DNA of 64,000 bases from Phycisphaerae bacterium RAS1 (GTDB lineage: Bacteria > Planctomycetota > Phycisphaerae > UBA1845 > Fen-1342): NCBI GenBank assembly GCA_007859745.1, contig SMLU01000001.1:2666001-2730000 (forward strand), given 5' to 3'. Within the stretch, counting starts at the first letter, position 1. Each line of letters starts with the position of its first letter. Shown one piece after another: positions 57,270 to 64,000 of the stretch. A model generated the notes under the pieces. The model worked only from the letters and a program-made list of their open reading frames with translations. It had not been told where the DNA came from and ran no database searches. A program made the position numbers and the translations under genes.

Positions 57270-57893
57270 ATGAGCAGCATGCCGTCGGTCATTGTCAAGA
57301 AGGGCGGCTTCCTGGGCGCCCTTGCCACCGGGTTGTTTACGCTCCTGACGACCGTTGTGATCTGCGCGTCGGGACTTGGTTTCTACGCTCTGAACGTGCT
57401 CGACCGGCGCGGCGGCTCAATTCTCGCCTCGGTCGCCGACGGACTTTCAAATGGGCTGACGCAATGGCGTGAGACTCTGCCGCCGGCGATTGTCGAGAGC
57501 CTCGACGATCACCGCGCTATCGATTATAGGACGTCGCTCGACACAGCGGTCAGGCTCGTCGAGGACGACCGCGGTGGCTGCGCCCTTCTGGATGTCGCCA
57601 ATCATGGCGACCAAGTCGTAACTCTCCTCGCCGCCCGCGTCGTCGTGGAGGACGAACGAGGGGTGCCCGTGCGCCAGGAAGTTCAGTACGTCGCGACGCC
57701 CCTCGCGTTTGGAAATGACGACGACTGGAACGGCCCGCTCCTGCCGGGTTCGCCCCGCCGCCTCGCCATTCCGCTGCGGCGGGTCGAAGCGGGCATGAAA
57801 GCGACGGTTGAGATTACCGAGCTACGCGTCTGGAATGGGCCGAAGCCGCGGCCGGAAAAAGCCGAAGCATCAATGACGGCAGCCCGCCAGTAG
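57270..57893 (+). CDS. Hypothetical membrane-anchored protein
   Basis: 207 residues from ATG 57270, behind AGGAG. One N-terminal membrane helix (GFLGALATGLFTLLTTVVICASGLGFYAL, about 13-41) is followed by an exported helical segment and a beta domain (ALLDVANHGDQVVTLLAARVVVEDERGVPV...ATPLAFGNDDDWNGPLLPGSPRRLAIPL) that looks like an Ig or FN3-like fold of uncertain family. No recognised domain. Monocistronic; family B repeat downstream. Confidence 0.72.
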   Translation: MSSMPSVIVKKGGFLGALATGLFTLLTTVVICASGLGFYALNVLDRRGGSILASVADGLSNGLTQWRETLPPAIVESLDDHRAIDYRTSLDTAVRLVEDDRGGCALLDVANHGDQVVTLLAARVVVEDERGVPVRQEVQYVATPLAFGNDDDWNGPLLPGSPRRLAIPLRRVEAGMKATVEITELRVWNGPKPRPEKAEASMTAARQ

Positions 57894-57938
57894 GTGCGCC
57901 ACCGGGGAGTGCAGACCTCCGGTGCAGTGAACGTCTTC

Positions 57939-58003
57939 GGGTGGAACGAGCATCTTGCCCGTTCCTGAGACCGTGGGGACGGGCGAGACGCCCGTCCCAC
58001 CCA
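57939..58003. repeat. Family B double hairpin
   Basis: GGGTGGAACGAGCATCTTGCCC, an inner CCGTTCCTGAGACCGTGGGG, and GACGGGCGAGACGCCCGTCCC. Downstream of the hypothetical gene and immediately upstream of the ISC promoter. Confidence 0.82.
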
Positions 58004-58033
58004 CGACCGCTAAATCGCAATTACGCAAACCAA

Positions 58034-58062
58034 TTGAAATAGTACCGTCACGATGCTATATT
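58034..58062 (+). promoter_or_regulatory. Sigma70-type promoter of the ISC operon with overlapping palindrome
   Basis: TTGAAA (58034-58039), a 17-base spacer, TATATT (58057-58062): a near-consensus promoter, exceptional for this GC-rich DNA. The spacer and -10 also contain ATAG-N13-CTAT (58039-58059), an imperfect palindrome in the place and size of an IscR-type operator, suggesting autoregulation. Transcription would start about 12 bases before the GTG. Confidence 0.75.
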
Positions 58063-58080
58063 CCCTCTCGGGAGTAGCTC

Positions 58081-58557
58081 GTGCTGTCTCTGACTCGCAA
58101 GAGTGAATACGCGCTGATCGCTGTCTGCCATCTGGCACGCGCGGAGAGCCGGGTCGTGAGTGCGCGGGAGATCGCCGCGCAGCATCACGTTCCGCTGCCG
58201 CTGCTGATGAACGTGCTCAAAGTGCTGGGCCAGGCCGGCATCATCAACTCGGTTCGCGGGGCGCGCGGCGGATACTCGCTCTCGACGCCGGCCGAGGCGC
58301 TGACCCTGTCGGAACTGATCGAGGCCGTCGAAGGGCCGGTGCGTCTGGTTCGCTGCGGCCCGCCGCACGAAGCTCACGCCGACGGCGCGTGCGACCTCAG
58401 CGGGCGGTGCCTGATCAAGCAGCCGGTGCTCCGGATTCACGAGGAGCTGCGGCGGTTCCTGGCGGGGATCACGCTGGCCGAGATTGCGTTCGACGAACAC
58501 TACGTTCATTTGTCCACGCCGGCTGCGGCGGGACCTGGAAAGGTAAGCGCTCCATGA
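58081..58557 (+). CDS. Rrf2-family (IscR-like) iron-sulphur transcription regulator
   Basis: 158 residues from GTG 58081 (GGGAG at 58070). N-terminal winged helix: LSLTRKSEYALIAVCHLARA, SAREIAAQHHVPLPLLMNVLKVLGQAGIINSVRGARGGYSLS. C-terminal dimer helix with a cysteine trio (CGPPHEAHADGACDLSGRC, Cys about 97-114), the expected ligands of a [2Fe-2S] cluster. IscR-like regulators sense cluster supply and repress the isc operon. Its stop overlaps the iscS ATG (ATGA), so the two are translationally coupled. Confidence 0.92.
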   Translation: MLSLTRKSEYALIAVCHLARAESRVVSAREIAAQHHVPLPLLMNVLKVLGQAGIINSVRGARGGYSLSTPAEALTLSELIEAVEGPVRLVRCGPPHEAHADGACDLSGRCLIKQPVLRIHEELRRFLAGITLAEIAFDEHYVHLSTPAAAGPGKVSAP

Positions 58558-59765
58558 GACTCGTTTATCTCGACAACAACGCGACGACGCAGGTGGATCC
58601 GCAGGTGCTGCAGGCGATGCTGCCCTACTTCTGCGAGAAGTTCGGCAATGCCGCCTCGCGGAATCACCATTTCGGCTGGGAAGCCGAGGACGCGGTCGAC
58701 CAGGCGCGGCACCAGGTGGCGGCGGTGATCGGGGCGGATTCGAAGGAAATCATCTTCACCAGCGGGGCGACCGAGGGGAACAACATCGCCATCAAGGGCA
58801 TTGCGGCGATGTACGGTGAGAAGGGCAGGCACATCATCACGCAGGTGACCGAGCACAAGGCGGTCATCGACCCGTGCAAGTACCTGGAGCAGCACGGCTA
58901 CCGCGTGACGGTGATGCCCGTGGATGAATATGGTCTGATCGACATGGACCAGCTCCGCGACACGATGACGCCGGACACGATCCTGGTGTCGATCATGCAC
59001 GGCAACAACGAGATCGGCACGCTCCAGCCGATCTCGGCGATCGGCAAGCTGTGCAAGGAGCGCGGCGCTCTGTTTCACACGGATTGCTGCCAGACGTTCG
59101 GCAAGGTGGCGATCAACGTCGAGGAGATGGGGATCGACCTTCTGACGTGCAGCGGGCACAAGATTCACGGCCCCAAGGGCGTCGGAGCGATGTACGTGCG
59201 TAGAAAGAAGCCGCGCGTCCGCTGCGAGGCGGTGCTGCACGGCGGCGGGCATGAGCGCGGCATGCGCAGCGGCACGTTGAATGTGCCGGGCATCGTCGGC
59301 CTGGGCAAAGCGGCCGAGCTGTGCCGCGAGAATTTCGATCAGCACGTGGAGTACATGCAATCTTTGCGCGACCGCCTGCACCGGGGCATCACGGCGCAGC
59401 TCGACGAAGTGCACCTGAACGGGCATCCGACGCTGCGCACGCCGAACAACCTGAATCTCTCATTCGCGTACGTCGAGGGCGAGGGGCTGATGATGGGGAT
59501 CAAGGAGATCGCGGTGAGCAGCGGCTCGGCCTGCACCAGCGCCTCGCTGGAGCCGAGCTACGTGCTCAAGGCGCTGGGCGTGGGCGACGAGCTGGCGCAC
59601 AGCAGCATCCGCTTTTCCGTCAGCCGCTTCACGACGGCCGAGGAGATCGACTTCACGGTCAACAAAGTGGTGACGGCGGTGAGCAAGCTGCGCGAGATGA
59701 GTCCGCTGTATGAGATGGCCAAGGAAGGCGTGGATTTGAGCACGGTGGAGTGGGCGCATCACTAG
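58554..59765 (+). CDS. iscS: Cysteine desulfurase
   Basis: 403 residues from ATG 58554. PLP enzyme that takes sulphur from cysteine for cluster building. YLDNNATT at the N-terminus, TSGATEGNN, VTEHKAVID, GNNEIGTLQPI, HTDCCQTFGK, the PLP-binding Lys in CSGHKIHGPKG, RSGTLNVPGIVGLG, and the catalytic Cys loop SSGSACTSASLEPSYVLKALG (Cys about 328). The flexible long loop marks it as the IscS/NifS group rather than SufS. Followed 114 bases later by iscU, with a palindrome between. Confidence 0.97.
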   Translation: MRLVYLDNNATTQVDPQVLQAMLPYFCEKFGNAASRNHHFGWEAEDAVDQARHQVAAVIGADSKEIIFTSGATEGNNIAIKGIAAMYGEKGRHIITQVTEHKAVIDPCKYLEQHGYRVTVMPVDEYGLIDMDQLRDTMTPDTILVSIMHGNNEIGTLQPISAIGKLCKERGALFHTDCCQTFGKVAINVEEMGIDLLTCSGHKIHGPKGVGAMYVRRKKPRVRCEAVLHGGGHERGMRSGTLNVPGIVGLGKAAELCRENFDQHVEYMQSLRDRLHRGITAQLDEVHLNGHPTLRTPNNLNLSFAYVEGEGLMMGIKEIAVSSGSACTSASLEPSYVLKALGVGDELAHSSIRFSVSRFTTAEEIDFTVNKVVTAVSKLREMSPLYEMAKEGVDLSTVEWAHH

Positions 59766-59790
59766 AGTGCGGCGTCACGCTCTGGCTCTC

Positions 59791-59842
59791 GGGGAGCATC
59801 GGCTTCCCGCCGGTGCGCACCGGCGGGACGCCGATGCTCCCC
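59791..59842. repeat. Family I palindrome between iscS and iscU
   Basis: GGGGAGCATCGGC...GCCGATGCTCCCC with inner CCCGCCGGTGCGCACCGGCGGG, about 24 bp of stem. A half-copy (AGGGAGCATCGGCGTCCCGCC) lies at 60902-60925. Confidence 0.88.
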
Positions 59843-59879
59843 GCCAGAAAGAACGCTTGAAACGGAGAAAGGACCCGAT

Positions 59880-60302
59880 ATGGCCTATAGCCCGAAAATC
59901 ATCGACCACTACGAAAACCCGCGCAACGTCGGCTCGTTCGACAAGAGCGATCCGAAGGTCGGCACGGGCATCGTCGGCGCTCCCGAGTGCGGCGACGTGA
60001 TGAAGCTGCAGATCAAGGTCGACGAGAACCAGAATATCGTCGATGCCAAGTTCAAGACCTTCGGCTGCGGCTCGGCCATCGCGTCGAGCTCGCTCGCGAC
60101 CGAGTGGCTCAAGGGCCGCCCGCTCGACCAGGCGCTGGAGATCAAGAACACGGACATCGTCCGCGAGCTGGCGCTGCCGCCGGTTAAAATTCACTGCAGC
60201 GTGCTGGCCGAAGACGCCATCCGCGCCGCGGTGGCGGACTTGAAGAAGAAGCTGGACGGCGCGCCGGCCTCGAATGAGGCGGACGCGGTCGGCGTGAAGT
60301 AG
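59880..60302 (+). CDS. iscU: Iron-sulphur cluster scaffold protein
   Basis: 140 residues from ATG 59880. Cluster ligands Cys37 (PECGD, with the conserved Asp39), Cys63 (FGCGSA) and Cys106 (HCS) are in place. LPPVK at 99-103 is the recognition site for the chaperone HscA. Assembles a [2Fe-2S] cluster with sulphur from IscS. The stop codon TAG lies within the GTAG (60299-60302) of a truncated repeat unit. Confidence 0.97.
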   Translation: MAYSPKIIDHYENPRNVGSFDKSDPKVGTGIVGAPECGDVMKLQIKVDENQNIVDAKFKTFGCGSAIASSSLATEWLKGRPLDQALEIKNTDIVRELALPPVKIHCSVLAEDAIRAAVADLKKKLDGAPASNEADAVGVK

Positions 60303-60420
60303 CGTCGGCCCTCGGTCTGGTGTTGTGTAGCCCGGCCGCCCTCGGCCGGGCCGGATCGTTGATTACCCGTAGTCGGCCGAAAGCGGCCGGTTATGGACCG
60401 GCCGAGGGCGGCCGGGCTAC
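60299..60420. repeat. Truncated family L unit plus family H inverted pair
   Basis: GTAGCGTCGGCCCTCGG at 60299 is a family L unit without its second stem half. It is followed at 60327-60351 by GTAG-CCCGGCCG-CCCT-CGGCCGGG, mirrored at 60398-60420 by CCGGCCGAGGGCGGCCGGGCTAC. Both families begin with GTAG. It fills the iscU-iscA gap. Confidence 0.88.
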
Positions 60421-60435
60421 ATGTTGGAGATATCG

Positions 60436-60882
60436 ATGAGTGCAACGTCCACGGTGCCGAGTGATATGCAGCCGCTTGGAGCCTCCGAGAGCAAGCCCGC
60501 GGTGAAGCTCCGCGCCAAGGCGGCCGCCGAGGGTCAGGGGATTCACCTGACCGACAAGGCCGCCGAGACCATCCAGAATATTCTGAAGAAGGACAACTAC
60601 CCGGACACGATGTATCTGTATGTCGGCGTGAAGGGCGGCGGGTGCAGCGGGCTTCAATACGTGCTCGACCTGCGCGACGAGGCCCATGCCCCGGTCAGCG
60701 ACAAGGACGAGGTCTTTGAGACGCACGGCATCACCGTCGTTTGCGACCTGAAGAGCTACATCGTCGGCAACCTGACTGGAACCATCATCGACTACCAGGA
60801 AAGCATGATGGGCGCAGGCTTCACGTTCAATAACCCGAACGCGAAACACTCCTGCGGCTGCGGATCGAGCTACTCGGCGTAG
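60436..60882 (+). CDS. iscA: A-type iron-sulphur carrier
   Basis: 148 residues from ATG 60436, with GGAG at 60425-60428 (ATG 60421 would lack a Shine-Dalgarno). HesB/IscA fold at about 42-145: IHLTDKAAETIQNILKKDNYPDTMYLYVGVKGGGCSGLQYVLDLRDE, FNNPNAKHSCGCGSSYS, with the three cluster-binding cysteines. The N-terminal 40 residues are an unusual extension. Could equally be named erpA. 182 bases before hscB, with family E and half of family I between. Confidence 0.93.
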   Translation: MSATSTVPSDMQPLGASESKPAVKLRAKAAAEGQGIHLTDKAAETIQNILKKDNYPDTMYLYVGVKGGGCSGLQYVLDLRDEAHAPVSDKDEVFETHGITVVCDLKSYIVGNLTGTIIDYQESMMGAGFTFNNPNAKHSCGCGSSYSA

Positions 60883-60937
60883 CGGCCCGCGCGCACGTGC
60901 TAGGGAGCATCGGCGTCCCGCCGGTGCGTATGGGCGG

Positions 60938-61000
60938 TCAGAACGCGAAGCGCGAGCGAGCGCCCACGGCACGGGCGCTCGCTTGCTCTTCGCGTTCTGA
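60938..61000. repeat. Family E inverted repeat between iscA and hscB
   Basis: TCAGAACGCGAAGCGCGAGC and GCTTGCTCTTCGCGTTCTGA with a GCACGGGCGC-type centre. A family I half-copy precedes it at 60902-60925. Confidence 0.88.
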
Positions 61001-61064
61001 CAACGGGGCGCGACGGCTAGCCGCGGCGCCCGTGCGTGCGCGTTATCATGAACGGCGTAGCATC

Positions 61065-61688
61065 ATGACCACCGCCGCCGACATCAATCGCTCCGCCGCT
61101 CTACCGCTCAAATGCGGCGCCTGCAACCGCCCGATGGAAAGCTCGCTTTTCTGCGAGAGCTGCCGGGCGCTGCACGACCCGGACCAGGCCGACCACTTTC
61201 TACTCCTCGGCGTCGCCCCCAGCTACGACCTGGACCCGGATGAGCTGCGTCGCAAGTACCTGCGGCTGTCGCGTGACATTCACCCGGATCGTTTCGGCAG
61301 CGGCGCGGACGCGGCGGCCGCGGTCCGCGCCAGCGCCCGGGCGAACGAGGCGCTGCGTGTGCTGACCGATCCCGTGCTGCGGGCTGAATACATGCTTGAG
61401 GTCGCGGGCGGCCCTTCAGCGGCGGCAGACAAGAGCGTGCCGCAGGAGCTGTTGACCTGGGCGCTGCTCGTTCGCGAGGAAATGGAAGAGGCCCGGGCGG
61501 GCCGTGACGCGACCGCTTTGGATGCGCTGCGGCGCCAGGTGCAATCGCGCCGCGATGCCGCGCTGCTGCAAGCCGCCGCTGCGGCACGTCAGCTTCCGGG
61601 ACACGAGGCGCTGCGGCGTGACCTGCGAAGCGGCCTGAATGCACTGCGATATTACGACCGCATTCTTGAGCAAAGCGGCCCGGCCTGA
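61065..61688 (+). CDS. hscB: J-domain co-chaperone of iron-sulphur assembly
   Basis: 207 residues from ATG 61065. The first 40 residues carry Cys17-x2-Cys20 and Cys30-x2-Cys33, a zinc-ribbon-like module that E. coli HscB lacks but eukaryotic HSC20/HscB has. The J-domain follows (about 45-115), with DHFLLLGVAPSYDLDPDELRRKYLRLSRDIHPDRFG (HPD motif). The C-terminal three-helix domain binds IscU (about 140-205, LREVEEARAG type; PGHEALRRDLRSGLNALRYYDRI). Delivers IscU to HscA, which is not in the window. 68 bases before comEC. Confidence 0.92.
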   Translation: MTTAADINRSAALPLKCGACNRPMESSLFCESCRALHDPDQADHFLLLGVAPSYDLDPDELRRKYLRLSRDIHPDRFGSGADAAAAVRASARANEALRVLTDPVLRAEYMLEVAGGPSAAADKSVPQELLTWALLVREEMEEARAGRDATALDALRRQVQSRRDAALLQAAAAARQLPGHEALRRDLRSGLNALRYYDRILEQSGPA

Positions 61689-61756
61689 TCCGCGCCGGCG
61701 GCGGGGCCGGATTTCGCGCTTCTCCGGCGACGCTGCGCTGCCCATAATCCCGCGTC

Positions 61757-64000
61757 ATGTTTGCGGAAGCTGCGCCGCGACCCGCCCCGCTTGTCATCCC
61801 CGCGCTGGGGTTCATTCTTGGGATCGCCATCTCCGATGCGCTCGGCGGTGCGCACGCCACGACTGAATGGGCCGTCGCCGGAGGCTCGCTAGCGCTGCTC
61901 ATCGGGTTGATTCTGCCGCCGCTGCGGTCTGGAATCGTCGCGCCCACCGCAATGATCTTCGTCCTGGCCATCTCGGCCGGATTTGCTCGACACGAGGCGA
62001 CGCTTCGCATTCCGCGCGATCACGTCTCGCGCCTCCTTCAGACTGAGCCGCTGCTGACGCGCGTTGTGGCCCGCGTAGACTCGCCCCCGATTGTGCTGCC
62101 GGCCGTCCGCCGCAACCCGTTCCTGGCGTACGACCCGCCGCCGCGGACGCGCTTCACGGCGGCGCTGCTGTGTGCGTCGCCCGCGGAGGCGCCGACGCCG
62201 CTGAGCGGCACGCTGCGCGTCGGCGTCGAGGGCGAAGTCCGCCATCTCGCGGTCGGCGATACGGTCGAACTGACCGGACGGCTGTACCGCACCGTCGGTC
62301 GGCGAAACCCGGGCGACATCGACTGGGCCCGATGGCAGTGGTTGCAGGGGATCGACGCCGGCTTGGCGATCGAGTCGCCGGCCGGTGTGCGTCGCATGTC
62401 CGCAAGCGCGCCACCGCTGGCCGCCGCGAAGAGTCGGCTTCGATCGCTGGCGCGCAGCCTGCTGTTCGAATCGGAGGCGGCCGTCGAACCCGGCGACGCG
62501 GAGCGACTGCTCGACACGATGATCCTCGGCCAACGATCCGCGGTGACCAAGCCGATCAACGATGCGTTTATCCGCACGGGGACGATTCACTTTCTGTCCG
62601 TCAGCGGATTTCACGTTGGCGTGCTGGCGCTGATGACCTGGTGGACCGTTCGCCGCCTGCTGTGGCGCGGGGCGCGCTTCGCCGCCGCCGCGACGGCGCT
62701 GGTGCTGCTGCTCTACTGCCTGATCGCCGAGCCCAACGCCGCCACCACGCGGGCCACGATCATGGGCCTTTTGGCGTGCGCCGCGATCTGGCTGCGCCGG
62801 CCGTTGAGCACGCTGAACTGGCTGGCGCTATCGGCGTTCGTGATTCTCGCGCTCAGCCCGCGCGAGCTTCTCCGTCCCGGATTCCAGCTTTCGTTCGTTC
62901 AGGTGTTCTTTCTGGTCACGCTCGTTCCGGCGGCGCTGGCTTGGCTCACGCGAAGCGCCGATCCTGAGCTGCCGCCTGAGGATGCACACACATGGCCGGC
63001 GTTTTTTCGGCGAAAAGCGGCCGCCGCGCTGCTCGGCCTTGCGCTGGTCAGCGTTCTGCTGTGGCTGTCGGCGCTGCCGCTGACGGTTTTTCACTTCGGC
63101 CAGTTCGCGCCGCTCTCGCCGATTCAGACCATCCTGCTTACGCCGCTCATAGTGGTCACCACCGTCCTGGGCTTCGTCTCCCTGGCGCTGGGGGCGCTTC
63201 CGTTGCTCGGCTCGCTGGCCACGGGCGCGCTGGCGACCATGACTGATCTGCTCCTGCGGGCCGTCGGCTTTCTGGCGAGCGTGCCCGGAACGCTCTGGAC
63301 GGCCGCCGCGCCGCCGGCGGCGCTGCTCGCGGCGAATTACCTGATTGCCGCGCTCGTGGCCGCGCTGGCGCGGACGGCGACGGTCAGCCTCGCCGACGCG
63401 CCGCCCGCTCTTGTCGTGCGCCGCCGCCGCGCCGGGCGTGGCTGCATAGCCGCGTCGCTGGCGCTGGTCGCGCTGTGGACCGGCTGGCTGGTCACCCCGG
63501 TGCGCCCTGCCCCGCCGGCGCACCCTACGGCCGCCGTCCTCTCTGTTGGAAACGGCAACGCGACGCTCCTGGTGACGCCGGATCGACGGGCATTCGTGAT
63601 CGACGTCGGCACGAACACCAATAGTGACGCGGGCGCGACCACGCTCGCCGGTCTGCGGGCGCTCGGCGCCGCACAATTCGAAGGTCTGCTGGTTTCGCAC
63701 GCGGACGCGGATCACTATTGCGGCGCCGCGACGCTGCTGGCCGGCATGCCGGCGCCGCTTTTCGACACGAGCTACTTCGAGCTCGCCGCCGGCTCGCAAA
63801 GCGCCGTGGCCTCGCTGCTCGGGCAGATCGCGCGGACGCCGCGGCGCGAACTTCGCGGCGGCGCGACACTCCGGCTCGGTGAGACCACGCTCGAAGTGCT
63901 CTGGCCGCCAACCGGCCTGGGACCCAATTGGGCCGACAACGACCTTTCGATTGTGGCGCGCTGGTCCGCCGCGGGATCAGCGCTGCTGGCGCCCGGAGAC
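61757..64000 (+). CDS. comEC: ComEC/Rec2 DNA-uptake channel protein (5' part)
   Basis: Open from ATG 61757 to the window end, 748 codons, so incomplete. N-terminal membrane helices, then an OB-fold region (RFTAALLCASPAEAPTPLSGTLRVGVEGEVRHLAVGDTVELTGRL, about 125-190), the competence domain with GTIHFLSVSGFHVGVLAL (about 275-292), more membrane helices to about 590, and the beginning of a metallo-beta-lactamase domain (LSVGNGNATLLVTPDRRAFVIDVGTN, and HADADHYCGA with the HxDxDH metal motif, about 650). Translocates single-stranded DNA across the inner membrane. The start is uncertain, as no good Shine-Dalgarno lies ahead. Confidence 0.93.
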   Translation, partial: MFAEAAPRPAPLVIPALGFILGIAISDALGGAHATTEWAVAGGSLALLIGLILPPLRSGIVAPTAMIFVLAISAGFARHEATLRIPRDHVSRLLQTEPLLTRVVARVDSPPIVLPAVRRNPFLAYDPPPRTRFTAALLCASPAEAPTPLSGTLRVGVEGEVRHLAVGDTVELTGRLYRTVGRRNPGDIDWARWQWLQGIDAGLAIESPAGVRRMSASAPPLAAAKSRLRSLARSLLFESEAAVEPGDAERLLDTMILGQRSAVTKPINDAFIRTGTIHFLSVSGFHVGVLALMTWWTVRRLLWRGARFAAAATALVLLLYCLIAEPNAATTRATIMGLLACAAIWLRRPLSTLNWLALSAFVILALSPRELLRPGFQLSFVQVFFLVTLVPAALAWLTRSADPELPPEDAHTWPAFFRRKAAAALLGLALVSVLLWLSALPLTVFHFGQFAPLSPIQTILLTPLIVVTTVLGFVSLALGALPLLGSLATGALATMTDLLLRAVGFLASVPGTLWTAAAPPAALLAANYLIAALVAALARTATVSLADAPPALVVRRRRAGRGCIAASLALVALWTGWLVTPVRPAPPAHPTAAVLSVGNGNATLLVTPDRRAFVIDVGTNTNSDAGATTLAGLRALGAAQFEGLLVSHADADHYCGAATLLAGMPAPLFDTSYFELAAGSQSAVASLLGQIARTPRRELRGGATLRLGETTLEVLWPPTGLGPNWADNDLSIVARWSAAGSALLAPGD

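Noticed and set aside
63490-63540. GTGCGCCCTGCC...GCGCACCCTACGG in comEC as another family M insertion
   Set aside because: Only a short match and the encoded residues lie in a normally variable linker; coincidence cannot be excluded.

Overview
The window is about 64 kb of GC-rich bacterial DNA with genes on both strands, most likely from a member of the Planctomycetota (Phycisphaerae or a relative). This placement is inferred from gene content, not from a marker phylogeny. The supporting signs are two secreted proteins ending in dockerin-like repeats with an LDINPF core, a Tat-exported DUF1501 protein, DUF3467, an ECF sigma factor beside a FlgM-like protein, a helix-turn-helix protein with a membrane anchor, Asn/Thr-rich lipoprotein linkers, and intergenic space packed with palindromic repeats.

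Layout. Bases 1-4.3 kb hold the 3' end of a gene that resembles eukaryote-type ESCRT-III (Snf7/CHMP), a broken DUF4160/DUF2442 pair followed by a second copy of the ESCRT-like gene's last 24 codons, a ParE-type toxin-antitoxin pair and a lipoprotein. Bases 4.7-13.8 kb hold a FlgM-like protein and ECF sigma factor, a secreted beta-helix protein, a secreted TPR protein, trpC and a PQQ-type sugar dehydrogenase. Bases 13.9-25.7 kb hold ribosomal protein S1, guaA, a collagen-like protein, a cold-shock protein, tRNA-Leu, a von Willebrand A/PPC gene split in two by a repeat, and DUF3467. Bases 26-41.6 kb hold tRNA-Lys, an unusual pyruvate kinase behind recQ, putA, a cyclophilin-FKBP fusion, a POT transporter, a GH38 mannosidase and a response regulator.

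Bases 41.7-53.2 kb hold an OmpA-like lipoprotein, the HTH-membrane protein, an oxidoreductase, a PhzF-family enzyme, DUF1501, a CPA2 antiporter with RCK domain, an octaheme nitrite reductase with a lysine-ligated haem motif, and a B12-binding protein. Bases 53.5-64 kb hold RNase P RNA, penicillin-binding protein 2, HU, and an ISC iron-sulphur operon (rrf2/iscR-like, iscS, iscU, iscA, hscB) followed by comEC, which runs off the end.

How the genes fit together. The clearest functional unit is the ISC operon: regulator, desulfurase, scaffold carrying the LPPVK chaperone site, A-type carrier and J-protein, read from a strong sigma70-type promoter. HscA and ferredoxin are not in the window. The nitrite reductase gene has its own promoter and may support respiratory or detoxifying reduction of nitrite to ammonium. 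Most other genes are single housekeeping or envelope genes.

At least a dozen different palindromic repeat families sit between genes, and three have entered coding sequence. In the VWA gene the repeat broke the reading frame; in putA and mrdA it was kept in frame. All functional calls come from reading the sequence and from remembered family motifs; no database search was run.
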